64,000 bases of DNA, taken from Sabellastarte sp. h YS-2021. Taxonomy: Eukaryota > Annelida > Polychaeta > Sabellida > Sabellidae. Location: assembly GCA_964017235.1 (NCBI GenBank), contig OZ024936.1, positions 16,034,496 to 16,098,495 on the forward strand. Direction: 5' to 3'. Positions 21,946 to 34,642 of this stretch are shown here, piece after piece (within the stretch, counting starts at the first letter, position 1; each line of letters opens with the position of its first letter). Position numbers and translations under genes: made by a program. The notes beneath the pieces were generated by a model. The model had not been told where the DNA came from. It searched no databases and saw nothing but the letters and a program-made list of their open reading frames with translations.

Positions 21946-22472
21946 CCCACCACCACCACTTGTAGAATACATTATCCCAGGTTTCTATATGGATAATTAC
22001 AGTAATTTTAAATAATATATAGTGTATACTGGTGCTCAGTGTATTAAACTCTAGCTACATTAAGTAAAAGTACAGTTGATTTGTGCATAAATACAGAATA
22101 AACACCACTACAGCACGTATTCTACGCCTACGACCAGGCTAGCAAGAGAAAACAACAATCCTGACTATGAACAATGATGGTATATCAATCAATCCATACA
22201 TCAGTTAATATAAGTGTTCCCAAATGTACTCACACATACACCACAATATTTATAAACCCACTCCCTTTGATTGTTAATCAAATCATCCAATTATCTGATT
22301 CATTTTTAATATTATATGATTAGATGATCAATAGAAGAGAGTGTATTGTGACTGCTAGTTTCCACAGCAATGACTGTCAATGCCCCATCGCCGATACCCA
22401 ACACTGGTATTTCTGTTCATAAAAGAGATTGGTCAGAGATTGGCAAAAAATAGCAAAGAAAACCTAGCTTAA

Positions 22473-23266
22473 AACTAGACCTAGCGCATCAGAGAACCGA
22501 TGCAAATTGTATCCACCGTAAAGACAATGCACCAAAACCTCTAGGACCAATAATAAGCGAGTTATAAGCACTTTTAAGTTTGGCTATCCTCATTTGACCT
22601 TCAAGGAGGGGCCCAAGGTCAAATCCGACCACGCCAGAAGATTCCCAGCCCATGATTTCCTATATGTTGGTTTACCATCCCAAACATCTAGGATCGATAA
22701 TAAGCGAGTTATAACCACTTTTAAGTTTGGCTATCCTCGTTTGACCTTGAAGGAGGGGTCCAAGGTCAAATCTGACCACATCAGAAGATTCGCAGCACAT
22801 GATTTCCTATAGGTTGGCTTCACATTGCAAACCTCTAGGACCAATAATAAGGGAGATATAGGCACTTTTAAAGTCCGCTATGTGGGTTACTTCGGCACTC
22901 CGTGGATGACCTTGAGTTAGGAGCTTCAAGGTCAAATGTGTGCAAGGTTGTAGAGGACATGTATTTGTGTCATACATATCACCTATGAAGAGATTCAACC
23001 TTCTACCTATGAGGAACAGCCAGTAGAAAAATGTAGATTATTTTCAAAGAAATGCTCGTGGCGGCCATCTTGTTTTTCAGAATGAGGCTATTTTCCTTCC
23101 CAGAGAAGCTTACCCCCCCAATGAAGATATCCTGCAAATTTGGTGAACCTAGCTGCTGTTGTTTTCCTCTTAGAGCGTTAATGCCGAAAATCTCTCTACG
23201 CGCGGTGGCGGTGGCGTAGCGAACGCTAAACCAAAGTATCCACCGGATGCTTCCGGTGGATACAAA
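22473..23266 (+). mobile_element. Hairpin-capped array element, GTATCCACC end type (copy 2)
   Basis: The 5' hairpin is decayed (CATCAGAGAACCGATG), followed by GTATCCACC. The 3' hairpin GTATCCACCGG-atgctt-CCGGTGGATAC (23236-23263) has a perfect 11-bp stem. Inside are about two monomers of the array seen at 3966-5240, then a divergent unit with TGACCTTGA...TCAAGGTCA, then a GGCGGCCATCTTG segment and CGCGGTGGCGGTGGCG. Confidence 0.78.
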
Positions 23267-23777
23267 TATGGCTTTCCACTGTAAACCTAGGTAATTTTTT
23301 GTTGATTTTTTGCTAAATATCCCTTTTCGTGTATTATTTCCAAAGGATTTTAATGATTCTGATTCTTTTAGCTATGTGTTAAGTTAAAAAACTGATGAAT
23401 ACTTTGATGCTAAAAATGATAGTATACAGGAAAAACTATGTCTGAAATCATTTTTGATAGTTATAATATATATTAGCATGTCAGCTGTATTTCCCCCCCA
23501 TGAACCTATGGCCCATGTATCAGGCAACAGGCCATGGTCAGTTGTAAAGAAACAATTTCAATAAAATCAATGCAAATGATAAATATAGGAACAGGCATGA
23601 CAGGTCAGTACTGTGAGAACGGACACATAACTTCCAGCAAAACCACAGACACTGATGAAAAGAACAAAAAATATATACAACATAAGTAAGTTTTCATGTG
23701 TGTAAATGTTGAGCGAGTAGCCTTCTTTGAAGCTCAGATTTGGCCAAAAGTCTTTTCAAATGTGTACAGAAGGTGAA

Positions 23778-23905
23778 AGGTCAAAGTTTGGGGTTTTACG
23801 TCCCGTTCAACAACCAGGGTTATCGTAGTGGGACATGCCATCAGCATTGTCACTTGTGGGACGTGAACTGACACTGACTCAACACCTCTGATACTGCACT
23901 GATAA
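23778..23905 (-). mobile_element. tRNA-derived SINE, family B (decayed)
   Basis: It carries the family tail (on + strand TTTGGGGTTTTACGTCCCG) and CAGCATTGTCACTTGTGGGA. The head is degraded. Confidence 0.6.
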
Positions 23906-23947
23906 AAGCCTGTTTTAAAAATTCCTGGATTCAAGCAGTGCTCCAAA

Positions 23948-24098
23948 GTCAAAGTTGGGGTCTTACGTCCCGTTCAGCTGCCAGGGTCATATTGGGACAG
24001 GTTCTCAGCATTGTCACTTCTGGGACTCGAACCCACACAGAGGTGACAGCCTGTGATTAAATGCCAAACTTGTTAACCACTAGGGCACTGAGGACCTA
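23948..24098 (-). mobile_element. tRNA-derived SINE, family B
   Basis: Minus strand: an A-box-like AGTGCCCTAGTGGTTAAC, a B box GGGTTCGAGTCC, body GTGACAATGCTGAGAACC, and a tail ending GGGACGTAAGACCCCAAC. A third, more decayed fragment continues at about 24120-24245. Confidence 0.75.
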
Positions 24099-24928
24099 GC
24101 AGTGATCCATATCTCCGCCCAAATCTAATCATATGTTCCTCGTGTCCTTCTCGACCAGTCATCAGGTTTGTCACCTATGCGAGTGGAACACTCACAGAAG
24201 TGACGTCCTATAATTATATGCCAAACTTGCTATCCCACCAAGTCAATCAGAATTTCAAAACGTGTACAGAGAGGTTTGGCACTTGCATATGCTAGATGTT
24301 AGTTTAACAGATATTTTTACAGTATCTCTATGTAAAAAGTCAGTGTGTAAGGGTACATTTTTATAAAGTTATAATATATGTCTGAATTACAGGGTACATT
24401 TGCCTTAAGCAAGGTAACTGGACTGATAAAATGAATGCAATACAAAAACATGGTAATCAGACAACCTATTGAAATGCCAGCCTACATTTTCATAATACAA
24501 AGATAAAAGAGAGAAACTGACATTTCATCCTATCAATTCTACTGACTTTAAGGATTAAGCAAACGTAATTGTCACACACAAACATTTAACCATACATTCA
24601 CGCACACATCGATCCAAACCAAAGTACATTGCACAAAAATTCAGATACATGCACATCATTGAGACAGAAGACTTCATCAATGGTATTGATTGTAAGAACA
24701 CCTGGAGTTAAGCGTGAAGATTTTGATTGCCCTTATTTTTCAATCAGTAAGGTCTACATGTTTAAAGTTCATAACTATCCATTGACATATTTGGACAGGT
24801 AATGTAATGAAATAAGATTCCACATGACTTCTGTTATCAGTAACAAAGTTGAAGAGTACTCAGAGTAAGCCTGTGGTCAGATAACTGAATGTTAATTCAT
24901 AAAAAGAGACATTTTAGAATAAAACAAG

Positions 24929-25200
24929 AGCATTCAAAGAGTGCAGACCTCCACCAAGGTATGTATGATTTTTAAAAACTAGCTCAGTAAGACGTAAATG
25001 GGAAAATCTGGATCTTTGATAATTATGTGCATCCAGGTGGTGATCCGGATCATTCTCAAAATTCAATGGGATCGAAGTCGGACCAAGACCTATCTTCTTA
25101 ACTTTTCTCCATGATGATCCAACCAGTAGTAATTGTGTAATCCTTCCAACAAACAGGCAAACAAACGTTTATGAATTTAATACCTCCTTGGCGGAGGTAA
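24929..25200 (+). mobile_element. Hairpin-capped short element, CCTCCGCC end type (best 3' end)
   Basis: 5': GCATTC-AAA-GAGTGC hairpin, then AGACCTCCACC. 3': TACCTCC-ttggc-GGAGGTA hairpin (25181-25199). The body has GGATCTTTGATAATTATG, GGTGGTGATCCGGATC and CAAACAGGCAAACAAACG. Its plan matches the larger array-bearing elements but it has no array. Confidence 0.72.
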
Positions 25201-25980
25201 CTACAGAGAGATACATACATTTCAGGAATGGAAATGAGTTCATAAAACTGAATACACAGATAATAGAAGTTTGGCTTTAACTAAAATCTGTATAACATGT
25301 CTCATTAGATGTACTGGTATATATATATGCACTCATACAATAATGTCATCTTTGTAATATACATTTTTTGAATATGTCATTAAGTAGGGTTCAAGTATTT
25401 TCAAATAGACACACTAAATCTTAACTTTATTTGTAATTCAATAGAGGTTGATAACCTAACATTTTATGCAATAATAAACTGCAAAAAATTTGAAAACAGA
25501 AACTCAATTTGTTATATGGAGAAATACTTCATCATTCATATCGCAACTCAATAGTATTCTAGCATGAAGTATCTGTTTTTCCAATTTGATGATACATCCA
25601 GAAAATTAATTCTTAGCCCTGTATCCATTTGGCAGAAACAGACATAATGTCTATTTTATCACTAGAAACTTCAACATAATTCTCTTTAAATCCCTTTTAA
25701 TTAATTTATATAACAAATGCACAATATTCCTCCTATCACACACGAATTATCCGGGGTTACTGATGACAGCAGTGTGTATGTGTATGTTTTGGTGACCCAC
25801 ACTCAACATGTTTTCGTCCCATAATGCATCTCTACCAATAAAACTAAATCAATCTTTATATTTTTGTTACTAGCCTTTCCTTAGAGCTAACTAGAAGCTT
25901 AATGTCCATATAACGTATGTATCAGAAATAAATGTGGCAATCAATGTCTCGACTCTTACCTCAGTGCTAGTGGGTTCAAG

Positions 25981-26123
25981 TACAGTTGGTTTTTAATGTC
26001 CCATTCAATAGCCAGGGTCATATTGGGACAACGTCCTTAGCATTGTCACTTGTGGGGGGTCAAATCCACACAGAGGTGACTGCCTAAGATGCCAAACCTG
26101 CTGACCACTAGGCCACTGACAAC
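25981..26123 (-). mobile_element. tRNA-derived SINE, family B
   Basis: The + strand shows TTGGTTTTTAATGTCCC, ATTCAATAGCCAGGGTC, TCAAATCCACACAGAGGTGAC and CCACTAGGCCACTG: the tail, body, B box and A box of family B in reverse. Confidence 0.7.
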
Positions 26124-26279
26124 ATTGTCTAGCTGACAGAAAAGGACAGAATATATGGGGGAACCGGTTTTCACATAACCTTAACTGTTAAAAGGGAAAA
26201 TAAAACCCCTATCTTTGATGTAATGTTAAATATTTTAGAGTTTACCACTTATTTTCAATAATTTCCCCGAATTTATTGT

Positions 26280-26435
26280 TAATTTATTTATTTAGTGCTT
26301 TACATCATGCCTAGTACCTTATCAGTTATATTGTGAAGGGATAGTTTGGGAAGGGCAGAGGAAACCAGTACATAAAGTTGGTCAAGGATCTGTAATGTAA
26401 ACTGCCAACCAACAGCAAGCAACTATTGAAAGCTA
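26280..26435 (-). mobile_element. tRNA-derived SINE, family A, head missing
   Basis: It keeps the 3' half (GGGAAGGGCAGAGGAAACC, AAACTGCCAACCAACAGC on the + strand) and stops before the tRNA-like head, as in 5'-truncated retroposition. Confidence 0.65.
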
Positions 26436-26699
26436 TAGAAATATTTTTACATTCAATATCAATGTTCACACAACTAAACAATGTACCCACTAATATTTAG
26501 ACAATAAAAGGTCACATAAGAGTGGTTCCAGGGTAGTTTTAATTTTTGTCACAAACACACATACAAAATTGTTTGTTCACTTTTAATGAATCTTCGTTAT
26601 TGTTTAAAAGTGAGCCTTGACTGAGGCTAATACACGAGCTGTAATATATTTATGAATGCTTAACAACATTATCCATTGCAAGAGCAATTTAACTGTACA

Positions 26700-27000
26700 A
26701 TTGTATTGCCAATTAGGGATGGGATTGTAGCATATTTTTCGGTATCTGCTAATGCAAAACCATATTGATTCCAAAAATAGACATGTTGTGTTCAATCAAA
26801 TAGGCCCTCTAACAGGAAGTGATCGCTCATGCAAAACATAGCTATACATGGTAGTTCCATTCCTAGAGATGCAGTGTTAAAATCTAAAACATTATGGGAT
26901 TAAAGTAAATTTCTAACTTCTTCAGATTTAGGTTAAATGTACCGGTATTTAGTATTTTAGGTTTTCCTTCAGTTATATGCACTGCCAACTGTGATGCAAA
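26700..27000 (+). repeat. Dispersed repeat, copy 2 (AACAGGAAGTGA element)
   Basis: It shares an ordered set of words with 21680-21945, including CTAACAGGAAGTGA, GCAAAACATAGC, TTATGGGATTAAAGTA and CACTGCCAACTG. Confidence 0.45.
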
Positions 27001-29653
27001 TTCAAAAGTGTCATCAAGGTATTTCAGTAAAATCCTCTTGATATAGAATATACTACTGACCCATCCCAGCTGTCAATTTAATAAAATAACATTATTCCTG
27101 AAACTTGACCACAAAAAAGTTAGAAAATAACAGTAAACGGAAGGGTTTTTTATGGCAACAAGTGAGACTATAAATTGTTTTTTCCAAATATTTGTACATC
27201 TATGCCAGGCGTTACTTGTGGCTTTAATTTGTACCAACAGATATGCATAGGCTTGCTGTTCAGAGGGCACTTGTACATGTCAGCAGTGAATAGTTATTTA
27301 CAAGATACTGAGAAAGATTTAAGAGACATTACAAGTACTGCAATGTTTTTCTCCCAATTACAAAGAAACTTGAGTCTTCGGCAAGGCTAATGTTAGCCAC
27401 AAATTTGTTTTGTGTCTGGCTTGGTATAGTGTGACATAGGCCTTAAATCAAAGGGAAATGAAGTAAATGATAAATTCTATCTGTAGTAGGGATGAGTCGA
27501 TGCCACCGGTATCTCGATATCACAGGTGACCATTCAGCAGAATACTGTGACGACACTTTATAACCAACACCTCAATTGCTAGCACACATAACTGTGGAAA
27601 ATTATTTTAAAATACTGGAAATAAACCCTCAATGTGAAGAATTTCTAGAAAAGGACCTGCAATGCTTTGTTTAACATGAGCTTCCTTTCAGTGGGCTTAT
27701 TCCATTTGGGATGTAGTAAAACACTTCTTTTCTCCATCTCAAAATCGTAACGGTTTTGCATTGGGGGATATAGATAAGAAATGAACAAGGCCAAAAAGGT
27801 CTTTTGCTCTACAAGCATGAGCTGCAAGGCCATCAGTGGGGCACTTGACATCAGAACTTGGAGGCCATCAGAGTTACAACTAAGATAAACTGAAATTTCT
27901 GAAAGTGTAGTGGCAAAAACAAATTCCAAGTCAGATACATGCCATACCTAGCCTAGAACTCAGTCACCAATTCGAGTAATAATTATGACGTCCAATACAG
28001 TTTAATGTCAGTGATGAGACAGGTACTCATCACACTATGGTACAACTCATGAAAATCCAGTGACAAAAAAAAAATGAAAAAAAAAACAGTCAATCTAAAA
28101 GCGAGGCTGGCGATTAAAAGTATGCTACCAACTCATCCCCAGTCAAACTACAGGCCATATTTCTGGTGGATATAAGACGGAAGGCAAGAGAGACACAGAA
28201 GAGATACAGAAATGGTCAATTACAGGTATTGTGATGTTACAGCCATTTACGACTTGAATGGAGACACAGAAAGATACAGAATAGCACAGAACTAGCCAGA
28301 GAAATGATAGGACATCATGTAGTTTATGGCCAGGCAAGAATGGTGACATTATGACACCGCCTGTAGGTGGTTATTTTTAAACAGTTAAAAACCTCTGTGA
28401 GTGTGACCATGCATAGAATGTAGGAAATATCACACTATGCAAATGTTACTGACACAAGTCTGGCACTTCATGGAGGAGTGAGACATGTGACAAAACCCTT
28501 ATAACTGTAGCCAATATAACCCCCGTACTATGTGACTGGGATATAAATAAGTCAACAAAAACATTGTGAGCTGCATGCTGATTGGTCGTCTGATGATTTT
28601 ACATAGAAAAATGCTTCATCGCTTATTTAAAGGCACTCTTGAAGAGTAATAATTACGAGATTATGAGCTATAGTATTTTTTCCATAAACTTTTTAACTTG
28701 TGCTTCATGATGTGGAAGCATTTGTATTCAAATTATCAATCCTACTTGGTGTTATACAAACAAGCTTAATATACTAATATGACTTCACTTCATGTGACAT
28801 ATTTTAGGAAATCATCTTTGCCTTCTTTCAGTTTTATAATAAGGTTTTGAAATGTTAAATAATATGTCCAAATGTATACATTTTGCTCAGTGACACTAAT
28901 TCTCCAGTTATATATTTATTGAATGACAACTTTTAATATTGACATTGAGACCCAAAAGGATAACTGATCGATATTGAAATATTTTTATATCATACACCAA
29001 TACTACAATACAATATAAGATATATATGCTGGTATATATAATTGAACACATGTATACGTTTATACACTAGAGTATCCAGAAGTATTCAACTGCCTTTTAT
29101 TATATAGATCCTAATATAATTCAATTATTCCAACTTTGCAAACTGTTACACACACACATTGTACTGTTAACAAGAACAATCTCTCTAAAACTAAAAACTT
29201 TTTCATTAAAGCAATAATAATTCTACTTTTTCGAAAGACAATCCACAATTCACCCACAGCTGTACATAACATTTTTACCGCCACATAACATCACTGAAAC
29301 ATTAGCTGGAAAATTAAATGTAAACATTTAGAAAAAACCATCCATGGGGTTTCTTTTCCATATTTCAGTATATGGTATCTCTCAATAGCACAATAACACC
29401 AAGTATTGCTTTTTTCCAAGTTTCAGTATATTTCTCAATCAAACATGTTCCACAAATCATACTGTTGAGTGCACTTGCACAAAAAGAAATCGGAGAAGTA
29501 TCTATGGCTTTTCCATCAATAACGCACCATATACATAGTCAAGACTTCTCCCATATGTTATAAATACACAGCTTACAACTCCTCAATACGTGGCCAACAC
29601 AAGTAGCCTTTACAAGGACTCAAGATAGAATCAACAAAAGTGTAGGCAAACTG
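27001..29653. other. ORP intron, no supported feature
   Basis: AT-rich sequence. Short open frames lack splice-site or family support. No array or element end was recognised. Confidence 0.45.
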
Positions 29654-29724
29654 TTGGGGTTTTACACCCTGTTCAATATCCAAGTTCATGCACTGACCAG
29701 CCCTCAGCATTGTCACTCTTGTAG
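29654..29724 (-). mobile_element. SINE family B fragment cut by a foldback element
   Basis: TTGGGGTTTTACACCCTG, CAATATCCAAGTTCATG and CAGCATTGTCACT are family B tail and body. The match stops where the element at 29725 begins, and I did not find the head on its far side. Confidence 0.6.
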
Positions 29725-30157
29725 GTATATGTCATGGTAGACTCCAATCTGGTAAAACTGCAATTAGACTTTCTAACAAGTTTAGCTTGATAGAAACTCC
29801 AATTAGACTTTCTACCGGTACAATTTCAAAGTCAAGCTAAACTTGGTTGAAAGCACAAATGAAGTTACTACAAAGCAAACTTGCAGAAAGAGTAATGATA
29901 ACCCGAATCTCTGACCATCAGCTGGACCATGCATTAGCCCTTTCATCACATTAATGGCTATTTAAAGGGTTACTCTGGCTGATTAACAGAACCTATGATC
30001 TAGAGTTGTGTCCCATTGGTCTTTTCAAACACAACCAAATTTGAATTTCTACTTCTACTGGTAGAAAGTTAAATTCCACTGGTAGAAAGTCCAAATGGAG
30101 TTTCTACTGGTAGAATTTGAAATTCTACCAGATTGGACTTTCTACCATGACATATAC
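29725..30157. mobile_element. Foldback element with GTATATGTCATGGTAGA ends
   Basis: About 33-base inverted ends (GTATATGTCATGGTAGA...CCAATCTGGTA at left, the complement at right). The inside is rich in TTCTACTGGTAGAA-like palindromes and GACTTTCTACC words. No coding sequence. Confidence 0.75.
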
Positions 30158-30628
30158 ATTGAGGAACTTATCATAGTTCTCGGCCAGTCAGATTCACTGA
30201 CACAGCCAGAAAACAGAACATCATTACCTCAGCCTAGAAGGTGATGTAATTAGTGAAGAGTGTTTGTTTACAAAATAACTCAATTTTTGGACGGATTTTG
30301 ATTAAGGTTTCAGCATATGTCAACAACGGCACATTTAGGACCAGAATATTGGTTAGACGATAACGGTTAGACTGAGGTGGTGATCTCCACTCTCTCCATC
30401 CAGGACTTTTTCAATGGATTTTGAGTTCTGTGATTTTGACCATATATGGAAGCCTTTTTTACACATTTCTAAAGAAACCCTTTTACATTTATTTCAACTT
30501 AACTGATCATAAAAATTTTAAAAATATACTACAAAAATATAAAAAATGAAAATTAAGGATGTAAACAACATTTTTAAAATTACAACTTCAGGAAGGGGTG
30601 TAATTTACATAGGTTAATAGCCTCAAAA

Positions 30629-30704
30629 GTGTCCAATATTTGAAAATAATGGAATGTTGACTTGGTCCCTGATAAACAATCCATTATTTTCAAATATTGG
30701 ACAC
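30629..30704. repeat. Perfect 25-bp hairpin
   Basis: Arms 30629-30653 and 30680-30704 are exactly complementary (GTGTCCAATATTTG...) around a 26-base loop. It could be a minimal foldback transposon remnant or, if transcribed, a small-RNA precursor. Confidence 0.7.
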
Positions 30705-31158
30705 TGACTTGGCCATTAAGCTATACTTATATTTAGATACTGAGTAGCAGCATTGTTGAGACACATACTCAGATGCTTCAAACCTGTGACAATATGTCTG
30801 CCACTTTGTCAGCTTAGTCATATTTGAAAAATTCCTTTTCTTCGCTGTTAAAAATGCAGAGTCAAGTCAAGATTAGAAACAAATGGACTTCTTATTGATC
30901 AGCTGTCTTGGGTGAAGTATTTTATATATGGGTATTTTAAGCTGGCATACATCACATAAGTGAATGTACACATTTAAATATTTCATTATCAGGTACATTT
31001 TTACTGAAACTGAAAAACACAGTCATTTTAATGTCAAAGGCTCTTTTTTTTAAAAAAGACAAGCTACGTTTCAGCCACTTATACACAGAGATACTTGTAA
31101 TTATACTTTCCAGTAGTTTTTACACATGTTTTGATGTTGTAAACACATTTCATTCTTT

Positions 31159-31231
31159 TTTATCAGGCTGGGCAATCTATGACCAAATTGCACAAGAAAT
31201 CGCAGAGCGCAGACTATTAAAAAGTAAATAG
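31159..31231 (+). CDS. Possible terminal coding exon, unknown gene
   Basis: A pyrimidine-rich acceptor (CATTCTTTTTTATCAG, just before the feature) is followed by sequence reading GWAIYDQIAQEIAERRLLKSK and a stop. The peptide looks protein-like (amphipathic and charged), but I do not recognise it and found no partner exon on the + strand. Chance or a retrocopy fragment are real alternatives. The surroundings (30705-32000) hold nothing else I can support. Confidence 0.22.
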
Positions 31232-32000
31232 GAAAACTGACATTTAGTTCCATGTTTGGGGTTTAGGTTACCATGAAGTAATCTTTTCTATTCTTGCAGG
31301 AATGGTTTACTGGATGGTGTCTTGTGTAATAAGAACTTAAGACTCTGTAACGGCATTTGCAAATCACTTTTAACGTCTACAGAATTTAGACACATACATC
31401 AAAGTAACGCCGGTTATATTGTTGCCTCGTGACTAAAAATGAAATTGGGACAGAAAAAAAATGTTTTACAGCATAAGAGACCATAAGCACCAATTTACAA
31501 GCATAGTGCAACCTCCATTTTCCGACCACATAAGGAGAGTTGAGTTTTGTATATACAGGGGATGCTACAATATTAGTCATTCTAAAATGGTAGGCTGCGC
31601 AGTGATCGTGGACACGTCTTTTGCGCAATGCTGGAATCGCGAATATAGAACGGTAAATAAAACAATGCTGTTTAATTCTGCGTGCATTATCCCTTCGCAT
31701 ACAAATGTAAACAATGCACGGTAAAATAAAACGTAAATCATATGCAGCAAATATGAAGTCAAATAATTCAACAACCAGGGTTATCGTAGCCCGTCAGGCT
31801 AAATTCGTGGCTTTAATATTCAGCCGATCGATAGTTTAAAACCATCATAAAGCACTTGAATATGTCTTTTATTCCTATAATATAACAATAAAGTTAGACC
31901 ACCAAGTTAGCGTAAGGGTATGGGACATTATTTCATAATTATATTTTCCAATTTTAGGTGATACAGTATGAATAACATGGAGGGTTATTATACAAAATCA

Positions 32001-32138
32001 AAGTTGGGGTTTTACGTCCCGTTCAACAGCCAGGGTCATATCCTCAGCATTGCCACTTGTGGCAGTCGAACCCACACAGAGGTGACTGAGTGTGATTAGA
32101 TGCCAAACTTGCTAACCCACTAGGCCACTGAGGACCTC
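32001..32138 (-). mobile_element. tRNA-derived SINE, family B
   Basis: Minus strand: A box AGTGGCCTAGTGGGTTAGC, B box GGGTTCGACTGCC, tail GGGACGTAAAACCCCAAC. A small unattached fragment of the same family (TTCAACAACCAGGGTTATCG) is at 31767-31788. Confidence 0.75.
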
Positions 32139-32341
32139 TGGAGGGCTATTGTAAACCAATAATGTAAAAATTCTATGGCTCAACAACATTAAGAAGAGAA
32201 ACTGATGTCCCTATTGATTTACTAAGCATATTATACTTTCAGCAAGATAGTCACTTTAACCCACAAAATGTTCCCAAAATGCCCCACAATTGAAACAGAA
32301 AACTCCACTGGCTTTGCGTAATTCACTAAAAACAGTTCAAC

Positions 32342-32440
32342 ATTTGGCTGACCACATACACAAATCTAAAACATGGTAAACCACAAAGGTATACTGGTTT
32401 ACCATGTTTTAGATTAGTAAAATGTGATCAGCCAAATTGA
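32342..32440. repeat. Foldback hairpin with 21-bp inner arms
   Basis: AATCTAAAACATGGTAAACC (32363 on) pairs perfectly with its complement ending at 32415 around an 11-base loop. Outer arms TTTGGCTGACCACAT / ATGTGATCAGCCAAA extend the foldback with one mismatch cluster. Confidence 0.68.
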
Positions 32441-32559
32441 ATATAGTTTTCAAACCCTAATTTTCCACTCTTGTGTAGTTCTGGAATGACATCCAGTGAA
32501 AGTGGAACAGTTGATTAAACCATATGCGAACAAAATGCACAGAGACAGGCAGACTGGAA

Positions 32560-32739
32560 GACTTGCTCCAAGTTTTTTTGTATTTCTTATTCCACCAAAT
32601 CTGACATACATGGAATCATTATGAACCCATCATGATGGGTGGGGAAATTACTGAGGGATGAAATGTCAGCCCCACATTCTGGCCAAAAAGTCATTCAGTC
32701 CTCATATAATACCCAAGACAAAAGGGCTTGAGGAAAGTC
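32560..32739. mobile_element. MITE, GACTTGCTYCAAGTC family (opposite orientation)
   Basis: It opens GACTTGCTCCAAG. The core is the complement of the other copies (TCAGTCCTCATATAATACC), and it closes at AAGTC followed by TA. Confidence 0.72.
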
Positions 32740-33465
32740 TAGCACACTGGATATTTTGTAACAGATTCATATGATTGTGTTGACCATGCACAGGACCATG
32801 GACTATCATGATATAATACAAGATGAACTGAACTGCAATAAGCATTGACAAACAGACTGTTTACATTCTGACAGCATGTGATACACTTGTGATACTTGTG
32901 TCACCTATTGTCCCAGATAACATTCAAATCTCCCCAGTACTATTTGTTGTTCCCCTCTTCACTTTATTTATTTACACATCACTGCACCATGTTGCCTGAC
33001 AAATCTAGAAACGCAACTTTTTTGTTCTTGCAAAAATTGTTCTTCAGTGATTTAACAGGGGCCAACTTTTCATCTATTGATGAATATGCCATTAAAATTC
33101 ACTTTCTTGGTGTATTTTGCAATGTTATAAATCACTATTAGGAGCTTGTGTGTGTGGGGGGGGGGGGGGAGTTATTTCTTTACAAGAATCAACAAACCCA
33201 AACTGCTTGCCGAGGTCTTTATATTTCATTTTTGTGACATCAAAATGATATCTCCACTCTTAAACGCAGTTAAAACTTTAAGATGTGTCTAATAATCAAT
33301 TATACGACACTTACCATGTATATACTAGGATGTTTACCATGTAGCATCATATTTCACAATAGGAATAACTTATATTGAATCTCAGTTAACATTTCATTCT
33401 TGGAAATCTAAATGTCTATCTATTGATTTGCACAGAAAAACTAGAACAATGCTGCTCCCTTTATT
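32740..33465. other. ORP intron, no supported feature
   Basis: AT-rich sequence with a G run at about 33157-33170. No exon or repeat end seen. Confidence 0.45.
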
Positions 33466-33469
33466 GCCA

Positions 33470-34492
33470 GCAGGCGGTGTATCCCCGTAGAAGCAATAAT
33501 AAAAGAGATCGAGGCTGAAGATTCCTTAAGCCCATGATTTTCTATAGGTTGGTCTTATGTTGCAAACCTCTCGGACCAATAATAAGCGAGTTACAAGCAC
33601 TTTAAAATTTGGCTTCCTCATTTGACTTTGAAGGAGGGACCCAAGGTTAAGTCTAACCACATCAGAAGATTCCTTGACCATGATTTCCTATAGGTTGGTT
33701 TCACATCCCAAACCTCTAGGACCAATAATTAGTGAGTTATAAGAACTTTTAAGTTTGGCTATTCTCGTTTGACCTTGAAGGAGGGTCCCAAGGTCAAATA
33801 TATGACCACATCAGAAGATTCTTAGCCCATGATTTCCTATAGGTTGTTTTCACATTGCAACCTCTAGGACCAACAATAAGCAAGATATAAGCACTTTTAA
33901 ATTTGGCTATCCTCGTTTGACCTTGAAGGACAGGCCTAAGGTCAAATCTGACCACATTAGAGGATTCCTAGCTCATGATTACCTGCAGGTTGGTTTCACA
34001 TTGCAAACCTCTAGGACCAATAATAAAGGAGTTATAAGCACTTTGAAATTTGGCTATCCTCGTTTGACCTTGAAGGAGGGTCCCAAGGTCAAATATGACC
34101 ACATCAGAAGATTCTTAGCCCATGATTTCCTATACATTGTTTTCACATTGCAACCTCTAGGACCAATAATAAGCAAGTTATGGTGAGACATCATACCCAT
34201 CAATTCATGCACTAAATATAAAGTAAATCTTACAGAAACTGTGCCCTATATCTTGAACACAAGCAATAATCAAAATTTTTGACGTTTTCGACTCCCCAGA
34301 GCATAATTTTGACTCCTGAGCTACCAAAAGAATAGGGTGGTGAGATCTTTGCCATAGCAAGCCACTTGCCAAGTTTAAAAGAAATACGAAAACTTAAGAA
34401 ATGTGGCTTGCGAGTTGAACACAAGAAATCTCTGTGGACGCGGATGATGACCGTGCATGGTTCATAGTATCCCTGCTTTTCAGGGATACAAT
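33470..34492 (+). mobile_element. Hairpin-capped array element, GTATCCC end type
   Basis: The 5' end has GCGGTGTATCCCCG after a weak CTGCT/AGCAG stem. The 3' end is GTATCCCTG-ctttt-CAGGGATAC (34467-34489), a perfect 9-bp hairpin. The interior has about four monomers of the same 147-bp family as 3966-5240 (CTCTAGGACCAATAATAAG, GACCTTGAAGGAGGG), although the ends differ from those elements. Confidence 0.72.
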
Positions 34493-34642
34493 TAATGGGT
34501 AGAGTCTTCAAAAACAAATCTTAGACACAGGGACACATACATGAGGGCATTATACCTTCTCTATCTGTGAGCTTCATGCACATTTACAATGAGCAGCAAA
34601 TTGCAAATTTAATAAGTAAATTAAATTTTTATAAGTTAATAC

